A DNA stretch of 37,477 nucleotides from UMGS75 sp963648435 (GTDB lineage: Bacteria > Bacillota_I > Bacilli_A > ML615J-28 > CAG-313). The stretch spans positions 1 to 37,477 of the forward strand of contig CAVJDT010000013.1 of assembly GCA_963648435.1 (NCBI GenBank), given 5' to 3'. The position numbers and the translations under genes were made by a program. Below the pieces are notes generated by a model. The model worked only from the letters and a program-made list of their open reading frames with translations, had not been told where the DNA came from and did no database searches. Positions 7,684-15,861 of this stretch are shown here, piece after piece (within the stretch, counting starts at the first letter, position 1; every line of letters starts with the position of its first letter).

Positions 7684-7737
7684 TATAATATTAAAAATTT
7701 TGGTGTTTTTTTGGCCAATAAAAACACTTAAATTTTT
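7684..7737 (+). promoter_or_regulatory. Extended -10 promoter and overlapping 45-bp hairpin/palindrome before oadA
   Basis: TGTTATAAT (7681-7689) is an extended -10 box (TGn before a consensus TATAAT); no good -35 is present. Just after it, AAAAATTT and GTGTTTTT (7693-7700, 7703-7710) pair with AAAAACAC and AAATTTTT (7720-7727, 7730-7737) around TTGGCCAAT. The expected transcription start, near 7696, falls inside this palindrome, so it could be an operator or the 5' end structure of the mRNA. It ends about 80 bases before the oadA start. Confidence 0.5.
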
Positions 7738-7820
7738 AATGATATAGCATAACTACATCATTTAATTTAACATATTGTTAAACAAAGATAAATACAATTA
7801 TAAGAAGGATGGTAGAAAAA

Positions 7821-9203
7821 ATGGGAGTTAAAATTGTTGATACTTCATTAAGAGATGGACATCAATCATTACTTGCTACAAGATTACCTATTTCAGACAT
7901 ACTTCCAGTTGCTGAAGAATTAGATAAAGCTGGATATTATGCTCTTGAAGTATGGGGCGGTGCAGTATTTGATGCATGTATTCGTTTTTTAGACGAAGAT
8001 CCATGGGAAAGATTACGTTTAATTCGTAAGGCTTGTCCTAACACAAAATTACAAATGTTATTTAGAGGACAAAACATTTTAGGTTATCGTCATTATTCTG
8101 ATGAACTTGTTGAAAAGTTTGTTGAAAAATCACTTTCAAATGGAATTGACATAATTCGTGTATTTGATGCTTTAAATGATTTACGTAATTTAAAGAGCGC
8201 AGTAAATGCCACTAAAAAGTATAAAGGACATTGTCAAATTGCTTTGTCTTATACAACTAGCCCAGTTCATACAATTGACTACTATGTTAGTCTTGCTAAA
8301 GAAGTTGAAGAAATGGGCGCCGATTCAATATGTATCAAGGATATGGCGGGAGTATTATTACCAAAAGATGCTTATGAACTAGTTTCTAGAATTAAAGCTG
8401 AAATTAATATTCCACTTGAACTTCATACACATTGTACTGGTGGTGTAGCTGAAATGACAGTAATGAAAGCCATTGAAGCTGGTATTGATATTGTTGATAC
8501 TGCATTATCACCATTAAGTGGTGGTACTAGCCAACCATCAACAGAATCACTCGTTTATGCTTTACAAGGAACTAAATATGATACAGGCCTAAACATTGAT
8601 GCTCTTAATAAAGCAGCTGAAAAGTTAACTGTTTCAAAAGACAGATTCTTAAAAAATGGTGGATTAAATCCAAAAGCTTTAACCGTAAATCCAAGAATTT
8701 TAAAATATCAAGTTCCTGGTGGTATGTTATCTAACCTTATGAGTCAATTAAATGCTCAAGGTGCAATGGATAAATACGATGAAGTGTTAAAGGAAATACC
8801 AAGAGTTCGTAAGGATTTAGGTTATCCTCCACTAGTAACACCAATGTCACAAATGGTTGGTACTCAAGCGGTTATGAACGTAATCAGTGGTGAACGTTAT
8901 AAAATGTCACCAAAAGAAGTAAAAGAATATTTATGTGGTCATTATGGTAAAGCTCCAGCACCAGTTAATGAAGAAATAAGAAAAAAGATTATTGGTGATG
9001 AAAAGGTTATTACTTATAGACCTGCTGATGATATTAAACCTGAATTTGATGAAATGAAAAAGAAATATGCAGATATCGTTAAATGTGATGAAGATGTTCT
9101 TACATGTGCGTTATTTGAAAATGTTGCGGTTAAGTTCTTACAACATCGTAATGCTCCAAAAACAGACGATGAAGTAGAAGAATTTAATGTAATTATAGGG
9201 TAG
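7821..9203 (+). CDS. oadA: Oxaloacetate/methylmalonyl-CoA-type decarboxylase, carboxyltransferase (alpha) subunit
   Basis: This TIM-barrel carboxyltransferase moves CO2 from a carboxylated acid, typically oxaloacetate, to biotin. The 460-residue protein shows DTSLRDGHQSLLATR at residues 7-21, the metal ligands H202 and H204 in LHTHCTGG, and the carboxylated-lysine site K173 in CIKDMAG. It stops after the PYC_OADA domain; the biotin domain that is fused in many OadA proteins is a separate gene two places downstream. The start is set at ATG 7821 (MGVKIVDTS); ATG 7809 is in frame, but AAGAAGG directly abuts it, whereas 7821 leaves 12 bases. With the gamma, biotin carrier and beta genes it forms a membrane Na+ pump. 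Oxaloacetate as substrate is the most likely choice but is not provable from sequence. Confidence 0.92.
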   Translation: MGVKIVDTSLRDGHQSLLATRLPISDILPVAEELDKAGYYALEVWGGAVFDACIRFLDEDPWERLRLIRKACPNTKLQMLFRGQNILGYRHYSDELVEKFVEKSLSNGIDIIRVFDALNDLRNLKSAVNATKKYKGHCQIALSYTTSPVHTIDYYVSLAKEVEEMGADSICIKDMAGVLLPKDAYELVSRIKAEINIPLELHTHCTGGVAEMTVMKAIEAGIDIVDTALSPLSGGTSQPSTESLVYALQGTKYDTGLNIDALNKAAEKLTVSKDRFLKNGGLNPKALTVNPRILKYQVPGGMLSNLMSQLNAQGAMDKYDEVLKEIPRVRKDLGYPPLVTPMSQMVGTQAVMNVISGERYKMSPKEVKEYLCGHYGKAPAPVNEEIRKKIIGDEKVITYRPADDIKPEFDEMKKKYADIVKCDEDVLTCALFENVAVKFLQHRNAPKTDDEVEEFNVIIG

Positions 9204-9212
9204 GTAACAAAT

Positions 9213-9938
9213 ATGAAAAAAATAGTTAAAATATTTTCACTTATAGTAGTAGCAGCCCTTGTCTTTACTTGTACAAGTTGTACTTATAAAAAGAATTATG
9301 TCGAAGGTAAAAAATATTCAGAATACAATGTCGTTGATATAATAAAAGATGTTGTACAAGAAGGTAAAGAATTTGTTGGATTCTTCTATTTTGATGAAGA
9401 AAATCCTGGCGAATCAGTATTATATACTGATCCAACAGCAGTTCCAGATGATTTAAAAGATAAGGCTGTAGCAATTTATGTAACAGAAAAAGAAAAATTA
9501 AGTAGTGGTAAATATTCATTACCAAAACTTCCTACAGGACTTTCTGTTGGTGCAAACTTTGCGGGTTGGTTTGTTGAAAATGGTGAAGATTCATCAAGAA
9601 TTACAACCCTAGATCAAGCAAAAGACGCAGGAATAGTCCATGCTAAATATATTAGTTATGGCGAAGGTGGTTTAATTGTTTTAATTTGTATGATAATTGT
9701 ATTTATTATGCTTGCTTTATTATGGGGTATCGTTGCATTATTTAAGTTTATTGCTCCTAAGAAAAAAGAAGAACAAACTGAAAGTGCGGTACTACCACAA
9801 GTAGAGCCAACCAAACCACTTACAATGGAAGATATTACAGATGATGATATGATGGCCGCAGCCCTTGTTGCAACTATCGATTATCATAATGAAATTCACG
9901 AAGACGTTAGAGTTATTTCAATAAAGGAAATTAAATAG
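9213..9938 (+). CDS. Na+-pumping decarboxylase gamma subunit with N-terminal lipoprotein domain
   Basis: The C-terminal part is the recognisable gamma (OadG) subunit: one membrane helix at about residues 153-178, a lysine-rich cytoplasmic stretch, a linker, and the end DDMMAAALVATIDYHN with VRVISIKEIK, which matches the usual gamma C-terminus. This subunit holds the alpha and beta subunits together. Residues 1-150 are unusual: a signal peptide with a lipobox-like cysteine (C20 or C23) and an extracytoplasmic region containing FAGWFVENGEDSSRI and ending in HAKYISYGEGG, similar to an InlB B-repeat. Ordinary gamma subunits are about 80-130 aa with a very short N-terminus; this one is 241 aa. Nine bases separate it from oadA, and an AGGAGG site precedes the next gene. 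The gamma call rests on context plus the C-terminus. Confidence 0.78.
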   Translation: MKKIVKIFSLIVVAALVFTCTSCTYKKNYVEGKKYSEYNVVDIIKDVVQEGKEFVGFFYFDEENPGESVLYTDPTAVPDDLKDKAVAIYVTEKEKLSSGKYSLPKLPTGLSVGANFAGWFVENGEDSSRITTLDQAKDAGIVHAKYISYGEGGLIVLICMIIVFIMLALLWGIVALFKFIAPKKKEEQTESAVLPQVEPTKPLTMEDITDDDMMAAALVATIDYHNEIHEDVRVISIKEIK

Positions 9939-9947
9939 GAGGATACT

Positions 9948-10298
9948 ATGAAAGTTTATAAAGTTAAAGTTAATGGAAAAGTTTATGAAGTTGAATTAGA
10001 AAGTGTAAAAGAATCAGATGCTAAAATTACAGCACCTACAGCAGCTCCAGCGCAAGTTTCTGCTGCTCCTAGCCAAGGTGGTGCCGGAAAAGCTCTTGTT
10101 GCTCCAATGGCTGGAACAATCTTAGATGTTAGAGTAAATGTAGGCCAAACTGTAAAAGTTGGTGATGTTATTTGTATTCTAGAAGCAATGAAACTAGAAA
10201 ATGAAGTAGTAGCAGACTGTGATGGCGTTATTAAATCAATCGCTGTTAGCAAAGGTGCTGTTGTTAAAAACGGACAACTTATCGCAATGATTGGGTAA
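9948..10298 (+). CDS. Biotin carboxyl carrier subunit of the decarboxylase
   Basis: The 116-residue protein is a free-standing biotinyl domain. An N-terminal beta segment (KVYKVKVNGKVYEVELE) is followed by an Ala/Pro/Gly-rich flexible linker (about residues 28-47) and the biotin domain with the modified lysine K82 in EAMKLE. This carries CO2 as carboxybiotin from the alpha subunit to the membrane beta subunit. Its start has an AGGAGG ribosome site, and it is six bases upstream of the beta gene. The motif is EAMKL rather than the commoner EAMKM, a known tolerated variant. BirA encoded downstream is the likely biotinylating enzyme. Confidence 0.93.
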   Translation: MKVYKVKVNGKVYEVELESVKESDAKITAPTAAPAQVSAAPSQGGAGKALVAPMAGTILDVRVNVGQTVKVGDVICILEAMKLENEVVADCDGVIKSIAVSKGAVVKNGQLIAMIG

Positions 10299-10304
10299 TG
10301 AATT

Positions 10305-11468
10305 ATGAATATTGTCGATTTAATTAAAAATTTTATCGACCAAATGGGATTTATAGGTGATCCTGCAACATTACTTTTAAGACTTGTAATGATTATTGTT
10401 GCATGTGTCTTAATCTTTCTTGCTATTAAGAAAGACTTTGAACCATACCTATTAATTCCAATTGGTATTGGTATGTTACTTGTTAATTTAGCTCCAGGCC
10501 TTTATGCCCAAGGTGCAAATGGTGAAGCAAATGGATTATTGTATTCATTCCACAAAGGTGTTGAATGGGAAATCTTTCCACCCCTTATTTTCTTAGGAAT
10601 TGGTGCCACAACTGACTTTGGCCCACTAATTTCAAGACCTAGTAGTTTACTTCTTGGTGCTGCTGCTCAACTTGGTATTTTTATTACTTTTTTTGGTGCC
10701 CTACTTCTTGGCTTTAATGCTTTAGAAGCTGCTGCAATAGGAATTATTGGTGGTGCTGATGGACCTACCGCAATCTTCCTTTCAAATAAATTATTGAATG
10801 GAGCTCAAGGTGGACAAATGCTTTGTGCATCTATCGCGGTTGTTGCCTATTCATATATGGCCCTTGTTCCAGTTATCCAACCTCCAATTATTAAGGCTCT
10901 AACCACAAAAGAAGAAAGAAAAATCAAAATGGTAGAACCACGTGTTGTATCAAGAAGAGAAAGAATTGTTTTTCCAATTGTTGTTATGTTCGTAGTTATT
11001 TTATTAATACCTTCTTGTGCATCATTAATTGGTATGTTAATGCTAGGTAATTTAATTAAAGAATCAGGTGTAGTTCCTAATTTAGTTGATGCGGCCGCAA
11101 AAACATTATTATACGCAATTACTATTTTCTTAGGGCTTTCAGTTGGTGCCACCGCAACACTAAGCGGACCAACAGAAGCACTAGAATTCTTAAAGATTTT
11201 AATTCTTGGTATGATTGCATTTAGCTTTGCAACAGCCGGTGGTGTTTTAGTAGGTAAAGTTATGTGCAAACTATCAGGTGGTAAAATTAATCCAATGATT
11301 GGTGCTGCTGGAGTATCAGCTGTTCCAATGGCTGCCCGTGTAGTTCACAAAATCGGACTAGAAGAAGATAAATCTAATTACTTATTAATGCATGCAATGG
11401 GACCAAATGTAGCTGGTGTTATTGGTAGTGCCGTTGCAGCTGGATTATTATTAAGCATTTTAGGATAA
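10305..11468 (+). CDS. oadB: Na+-translocating decarboxylase beta subunit
   Basis: The beta subunit is a polytopic membrane protein that decarboxylates carboxybiotin and exports Na+. The 387-residue protein has about nine to eleven hydrophobic helices and the family motif GGADGPTAIFLSNKLL near residues 149-164, which includes the conserved Asp used in Na+ and proton coupling. Other conserved stretches are FPPLIFLGIGATTDFGPLIS and GAAGVSAVPMAARVVHKIG. Length is typical. It is the last gene of the decarboxylase operon, with a terminator nine bases after its stop. A sodium-motive force is the expected output; the Na+-coupled users are not in the window. Confidence 0.94.
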   Translation: MNIVDLIKNFIDQMGFIGDPATLLLRLVMIIVACVLIFLAIKKDFEPYLLIPIGIGMLLVNLAPGLYAQGANGEANGLLYSFHKGVEWEIFPPLIFLGIGATTDFGPLISRPSSLLLGAAAQLGIFITFFGALLLGFNALEAAAIGIIGGADGPTAIFLSNKLLNGAQGGQMLCASIAVVAYSYMALVPVIQPPIIKALTTKEERKIKMVEPRVVSRRERIVFPIVVMFVVILLIPSCASLIGMLMLGNLIKESGVVPNLVDAAAKTLLYAITIFLGLSVGATATLSGPTEALEFLKILILGMIAFSFATAGGVLVGKVMCKLSGGKINPMIGAAGVSAVPMAARVVHKIGLEEDKSNYLLMHAMGPNVAGVIGSAVAAGLLLSILG

Positions 11469-11476
11469 AATAAAAG

Positions 11477-11508
11477 AGAGATTTAGATTTGAACTAAGTC
11501 TCTTTTTC
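11477..11508 (+). terminator. Rho-independent terminator of the decarboxylase operon
   Basis: AGAGATTTAG (11477-11486) pairs with CTAAGTCTCT (11494-11503), one G-T wobble, loop of seven, then TTTT. Flanking A and T runs extend the stem. Confidence 0.85.
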
Positions 11509-11528
11509 CAAATATTCTAACTAGTCAC

Positions 11529-11556
11529 TTGCAAAAAATTTAGGTTGTGTTATACT
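11529..11556 (+). promoter_or_regulatory. birA promoter
   Basis: TTGCAA (11529-11534) and TATACT (11551-11556) lie 16 bp apart. AAAGGA at 11561-11566 is the ribosome site nine bases before the birA ATG. birA is thus transcribed apart from the decarboxylase operon that ends just upstream. Confidence 0.6.
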
Positions 11557-11575
11557 ATTAAAAGGATGTGATAAA

Positions 11576-12322
11576 ATGCGTGATTTACTAGATAGTAAGA
11601 TAATTAAAAAAAGTTGTAAATATGATGTTGATATTGTATTATTTGATGAAATTGATTCAACAAATCACTATGCAAAGGAACTAGAAAATGATAAAACAAT
11701 TGTTATTTCTGATACTCAAAGTAAAGGAAGAGGACGTTTAGGACGTGACTTTTTGTCCTCTAAAGGAAAGGGAATATATATGAGTATTCTTCTAAAATAT
11801 GATGAAAAAATGCTTGATCCTACCCTTCTTACATGTTTTACTGGTACTGTTGTATCTAAAGTTTTTGAGCATTTGTTGGGGCTAAATCCAGGCATTAAAT
11901 GGGTTAATGATATATATATAAACAATAAAAAAGTATGTGGTATTTTAGTGGAATCAGTTATCAAAAATAATACTTTTGATAAGTTTATAGTTGGAATTGG
12001 CATCAATGTTTATAAACAAGAATTTCCTATTGAACTTGAAAATAAAGTAACTACTTTAGAGAATAACACTAAAATAAAAGTATCAAGAAATGAAATAATT
12101 GCTTCAATTATTAATGAATTTTTTGATAATCTAAACAAACCATTTATGGATTACTATAAAGACAAAATGATTCTAAAAGGTAAAGATGTAACAATCAATG
12201 AACGTGATAAAACATATATAGCTACAGTAATCGGTGTAAGTGATAGTGGTGAACTAATTATTAAGTATAATGGAGAACTTAAAAAACTTTATACAGGTGA
12301 AGTTGTACATGTCAAAATATGA
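11576..12322 (+). CDS. birA: Biotin--[biotin carboxyl-carrier protein] ligase
   Basis: BirA activates biotin as biotinyl-AMP and attaches it to the lysine of carrier domains. The 248-residue protein has the biotin/ATP loop SKGRGRLGRDFLSSKGKGIY (about residues 44-63), the GIKWVNDIYINNKKVCGILVE segment in pieces around residues 104-124 with the catalytic lysine, and a C-terminal SH3-like domain ending LKKLYTGEVVHV. It has no N-terminal helix-turn-helix, so it is a group I enzyme that cannot act as the biotin operon repressor. Its position after the biotin-dependent decarboxylase points to the carrier at 9948 as its substrate. Confidence 0.95.
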   Translation: MRDLLDSKIIKKSCKYDVDIVLFDEIDSTNHYAKELENDKTIVISDTQSKGRGRLGRDFLSSKGKGIYMSILLKYDEKMLDPTLLTCFTGTVVSKVFEHLLGLNPGIKWVNDIYINNKKVCGILVESVIKNNTFDKFIVGIGINVYKQEFPIELENKVTTLENNTKIKVSRNEIIASIINEFFDNLNKPFMDYYKDKMILKGKDVTINERDKTYIATVIGVSDSGELIIKYNGELKKLYTGEVVHVKI

Positions 12323-12329
12323 AAAATAA

Positions 12330-12367
12330 TAGACTTAAGTCATTAAAGATTTAGGTCTACTTTTTTG
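12330..12367 (+). terminator. Rho-independent terminator after birA
   Basis: TAGACTTAA (12330-12338) pairs with TTAGGTCTA (12351-12359), one wobble, 12-base loop, followed by CTTTTTTG. Confidence 0.8.
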
Positions 12368-12393
12368 CTTTTCTAACTTTTTGACTTTACTGC

Positions 12394-12440
12394 TTGAAAT
12401 AAAACGGACTTTGTGCTATAATCAATATATAATAGGGAGG
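12394..12440 (+). promoter_or_regulatory. groES promoter and ribosome site, no CIRCE element
   Basis: TTGAAA (12394-12399) and TATAAT (12417-12422) are 17 bp apart, with TGC before the -10 giving an extended -10. GGGAGG (12435-12440) lies 10 bases before the groES ATG. I looked for the CIRCE inverted repeat (TTAGCACTC-N9-GAGTGCTAA) through the leader and did not find it, so HrcA control is not supported. Confidence 0.8.
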
Positions 12441-12450
12441 ATTTTGCATT

Positions 12451-12696
12451 ATGATTAAACCTTTAGATAAAAATGTATTAGTTAAAACTCAAGAAATGAA
12501 AACTATTGGAGGAATTTACTTACCTCAAACTGATACTGACTTTTTTGTGGTTGTTGGTGTTGGTAAAAATGTAATGGAAGTAAAAGAAGGTAATGTAGTA
12601 ATAATTAATCAAGCAGCCTCCAAACTTGTAAAATATCAAAATGAAAATTATTATCTTGTAAAAGAAGAAAATATATTAGGAATAGTGGAGGAGTAA
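12451..12696 (+). CDS. groES: Co-chaperonin GroES (short form)
   Basis: GroES caps the GroEL ring. The 81-residue protein aligns at both ends with the family (MIKPLDKNVLVKTQE at the start, KEENILGIVEE at the end) and has the mobile-loop core GGIYL, matching GGIVL of E. coli. It is 13-16 residues shorter than usual. The loss falls in the mobile loop flank and, more strikingly, in the region that forms the roof hairpin of the GroES dome, where only GVGKNVMEVKEG remains. Its stop is one base before groEL. The identification is firm because of that pairing, though on sequence alone it is divergent. Confidence 0.88.
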   Translation: MIKPLDKNVLVKTQEMKTIGGIYLPQTDTDFFVVVGVGKNVMEVKEGNVVIINQAASKLVKYQNENYYLVKEENILGIVEE

Positions 12697-12697
12697 T

Positions 12698-14287
12698 ATG
12701 ACAAACGTTGTTAGATTCGGTAAAGATGCAAGAAGCTTAATGGCAAATGGAATTAAAACTTTATGTGATGCTGTTAAAGTGACACTTGGTCCTAAAGGGA
12801 AAAATGTTATTATTGAACAAGATTTTGGTAGTCCTTTAATCGTTAATGATGGAGTAACAATTGCCAAATCAATTGTTTTAAAAGATAAATTTGAAAACTT
12901 AGGTGCTGCAGTCTTAATTGAAGCTGCCACCAAAACTAACGACCAAGTTGGTGATGGTACTTCCACTGCGATCCTTCTTGCTTCAAATTTAATTGAAGAA
13001 GGTTTAAAATTACTTGATAAGGGAATGAACCCTGTGACTCTTCGTAATGGTTTAAACTATTATCTTGGCCATATTTTAGAAGCTATTGATGAGGCTAGTA
13101 CAGAAATTAATTCAAGTGAAGATTTAAAACAAGTTGCTTCCCTTTCATCAGGCAGTCCTAAAATTGGTGAATATATTGCTAGTGCCTATGAAGAAGTAGG
13201 TAGGGATGGCCTTGTAATGGTTGAAGAATCGCAAAGTCTAAATACATATCTTGATGTAGTTAAAGGATATTCATATGATCGAGGTTATCTATCACCATAT
13301 ATGGTCAACAATAAAGATAAAATGCAAGCAATTTTAGAAAATCCTTATGTTTTAATTACAGATAAAAAAATTATAAATATGCAAGAATTACTTCCATTTT
13401 TAGAAAAAACCATGAAAGATGGAAAACCTTTATTTATTGTTTGTGATGATATGGAACCAGAAGTACTAAGTGCTTTAATCGTTAATAAATTAAGAGGAGT
13501 CTTTAATGTTGTTGTCACTAAAGCCCCAAGTTTTGGGGAACGTAAAGCCAAATTGCTAGAAGATTTAGCAGTTATTACTGGTTCAACTTATGTTGATTCA
13601 AGTATTGGAATGCACTTAAGTGATGAAAATATTAAACTTGGTAGTGCCGTAAAAATTGTAGTTAGTCGTGATCAAACAATTATAATTGATGGGGCCGGTG
13701 ATAAAGATGAAATTTTAAGCCGTGCTGAAAACATAAGACAAGAAATGAACCACACCACTAGTGAATATGACTGTGAAAAATTAGGTGAAAGATTATCTAA
13801 AATTTTAGGTGGGGTTGCTTTAATTAAAGTTGGCGCAAGTACGGAACTTGAATTAAAAGAATTAAAACTTCGAGTAGAAGATGCCCTCAATGCAACTCGC
13901 GCCGCAATGTCATCTGGTACAGTTGAAGGTGGGGGAAAAGTCTTCTATGAAATCAGTGAAAAAATCAAAAAGATTAAACGTGAACCAAACTATGCATCTA
14001 TCTGTGATATGCTTAGTGAAGTTTTAAAACGTCCTTTCATGCAAATTGTAGAAAATGCGGGGGGAGATTACAACCAAATTGTAAAGGAAGTTAATAGCAC
14101 TTATTGGTACGATGCATCAACTAATAAACTTGTAAGGTTAAAACAAGCAGGTATTATTGATCCGACTAGTGTAGAAAAATGTGCTATTACTACGGCGATT
14201 AGTATTGCGGGGGTATTCTTAACCACAGAATGTGCCATCACAAAAGAAACTAAAGAACCCCTAAGAGAGGATGATTTATTATCATGA
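12698..14287 (+). CDS. groEL: Chaperonin GroEL (divergent)
   Basis: GroEL forms the double-ring ATP-driven folding chamber. The 529-residue protein retains the ATP site: LGPKGKNV near residue 30, NDGVTIAK at 50-57 and GDGTST at 85-90 with the key Asp86; the Asp equivalent to D398 is kept in RVEDALNATRAA. The apical domain keeps KPLFIVCDDMEPEVLSAL and TKAPSFGERKA. Divergence from typical Bacillota GroEL is marked, and the C-terminal GGM-rich tail is absent; it ends in an acidic LREDDLLS. GGAGG at 12685-12691 lies in the end of groES. The last four bases overlap the start of a coiled-coil gene (ATGA), so the chaperonin is co-translated with that protein. Confidence 0.95.
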   Translation: MTNVVRFGKDARSLMANGIKTLCDAVKVTLGPKGKNVIIEQDFGSPLIVNDGVTIAKSIVLKDKFENLGAAVLIEAATKTNDQVGDGTSTAILLASNLIEEGLKLLDKGMNPVTLRNGLNYYLGHILEAIDEASTEINSSEDLKQVASLSSGSPKIGEYIASAYEEVGRDGLVMVEESQSLNTYLDVVKGYSYDRGYLSPYMVNNKDKMQAILENPYVLITDKKIINMQELLPFLEKTMKDGKPLFIVCDDMEPEVLSALIVNKLRGVFNVVVTKAPSFGERKAKLLEDLAVITGSTYVDSSIGMHLSDENIKLGSAVKIVVSRDQTIIIDGAGDKDEILSRAENIRQEMNHTTSEYDCEKLGERLSKILGGVALIKVGASTELELKELKLRVEDALNATRAAMSSGTVEGGGKVFYEISEKIKKIKREPNYASICDMLSEVLKRPFMQIVENAGGDYNQIVKEVNSTYWYDASTNKLVRLKQAGIIDPTSVEKCAITTAISIAGVFLTTECAITKETKEPLREDDLLS

Positions 14288-15861
14288 ATGAACAAGAAAT
14301 CCTAGAACAAAAGATTGCAGAACTTGAAGAAGAAAACCTTCACTTAAAAAGAAAAATTGAAGATTTAGAAAAAGAACTAAGTATTGCGGGATACATTAGG
14401 AAAGAAACAGATCCAATGACCATCAGTAGTTACTACTTAAAAAAATACTTAAGTGTTCATGATGAAGTATATAAAGAACGTAGTAATATCCTAGAAGAAA
14501 AAAGACAAAGCCTTCAAGCCGAATATGATAATTTAATGAAACAAGAAGATGGTCTTGATTTAATTGCAAGTAAAAATACAGAATCATTAAATAGAATTAA
14601 AGAAATTGATGATGAAATAAATAACAAATATTATGAACTTGAAAAAGAACGTTATGAATTTGAAGCAGAAGTTACAAATGTAACGAAATTAGAAGATTCA
14701 TCATATCAAGAAACCATGTCTTCAATAAATGAAATCTTAAACATTATGAAACAAACTTCGGATATTAGTGTTATAACTTCTGTAACTATGCAAGTTATCC
14801 AAGCTTTAAAAATTAACCTATATCCATTAAATGTCATAATTAGTAAGAATAAATACAAACTAGTAAACAAACTTGCAAGTATTAATGCCTTAGATCAAAA
14901 AGTTAAAATGGAAACTAAAGCCTTAAGTGCACAGAAAAAAATACTAGAAAGTGATATTCAAACCATTTCCCTTGAAACACTAGAAGCAATGCTTGATGAA
15001 CTTGCTTTAGAAATAACTAAGGTTAATAAATCAAAAGAAGAATTAGATAAATTATTCAAAATGATTAAACCTAACAATTTAAGAGCTATTCAAGATGAAA
15101 TTAATCATTTAGAAGTACTTGAATATACAAAAAAAGAAATAGCTGGAGCGATGGATCAAATAATAAGTGATTATTATGAAAAATTACGTAGTCTTGATAC
15201 CACAACTAATATTCAACTAAATAAAACAATGGAGTTAAGTAAACTTACCATTGAAAAAAAAGAACTAGACAATGTTAAAGCAGAATATGATGATATTTTA
15301 GCCGACTACCAACAATTAGATAGTATCTATCAAAACATTAGTGGTAACATTCAAAAATTAGAAGAATATTTACAATTAACTAATAAAACTATTCATGCAA
15401 AAGATGAATATGCAGAATTTGTTAACCATTATGAAGGCATTAAAACAACAATAAAACTTGTTCAAAATGAAATAACTAATACGGAAAACAAAATTAAAGA
15501 ACTAAAAGAAACAAGAAGACTAAAAGCCTTAGATCCATATGCAAAAGAAACAATTCAAGATTTAACCGAACAAATTAGAAAAGCAGAACATTTACTTGAA
15601 AAATATCAAGAAGATGTTAGAAATAGTACAATTGAACTTGAAACAATATCACAAGATGAAAAGAACTTAAAATTAATAAATATTTTAAAAGATCGTACCA
15701 AAATTGAGGCCAAACTTCCTAGTTTATATAATCAACAAAAAGAACTTGCCACAAGTGTTAATGCCAAATACCAAAGCTTACGTTCACTTGAAAAACAACT
15801 TAAAAACTATGATGAAATAACCGAAAGAATCGAGGCCTTAGAAAGTGAAATTAACAATTGA
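14284..15861 (+). CDS. Long coiled-coil protein of unknown function in the chaperonin operon
   Basis: I do not recognise a family. The 525-residue product is almost wholly helical with heptad-rich segments from residue 1 to about 145, 200-290 and 300-525 (for example QKIAELEEENLHLKRKIEDL). There is no signal peptide, no membrane helix and no Walker motif, so it is not an SMC-type ATPase. A less charged part at about 145-200 (SINEILNIMKQTSDISVI, then a hydrophobic KINLYPLNVIISK) interrupts the coils. It starts inside the last codon of groEL (ATGA) and its 3' end overlaps the next gene by 17 bases. A scaffold, cytoskeletal or tethering role is possible, but there is no direct evidence. Confidence 0.75.
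   Translation: MNEQEILEQKIAELEEENLHLKRKIEDLEKELSIAGYIRKETDPMTISSYYLKKYLSVHDEVYKERSNILEEKRQSLQAEYDNLMKQEDGLDLIASKNTESLNRIKEIDDEINNKYYELEKERYEFEAEVTNVTKLEDSSYQETMSSINEILNIMKQTSDISVITSVTMQVIQALKINLYPLNVIISKNKYKLVNKLASINALDQKVKMETKALSAQKKILESDIQTISLETLEAMLDELALEITKVNKSKEELDKLFKMIKPNNLRAIQDEINHLEVLEYTKKEIAGAMDQIISDYYEKLRSLDTTTNIQLNKTMELSKLTIEKKELDNVKAEYDDILADYQQLDSIYQNISGNIQKLEEYLQLTNKTIHAKDEYAEFVNHYEGIKTTIKLVQNEITNTENKIKELKETRRLKALDPYAKETIQDLTEQIRKAEHLLEKYQEDVRNSTIELETISQDEKNLKLINILKDRTKIEAKLPSLYNQQKELATSVNAKYQSLRSLEKQLKNYDEITERIEALESEINN

Noticed and set aside
10847..11269. Antisense open frame of 140 codons inside oadB, and similar antisense frames inside groEL and birA
   Set aside because: These are complements of strongly conserved coding sequence and lack ribosome sites and known motifs.
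11576..12322. BirA acting as a biotin repressor
   Set aside because: The N-terminal helix-turn-helix is absent; the protein begins directly near the catalytic domain.
12323..12450. CIRCE heat-shock element upstream of groES
   Set aside because: No TTAGCACTC-N9-GAGTGCTAA-like inverted repeat is present; only the birA terminator and an extended -10 promoter are there.
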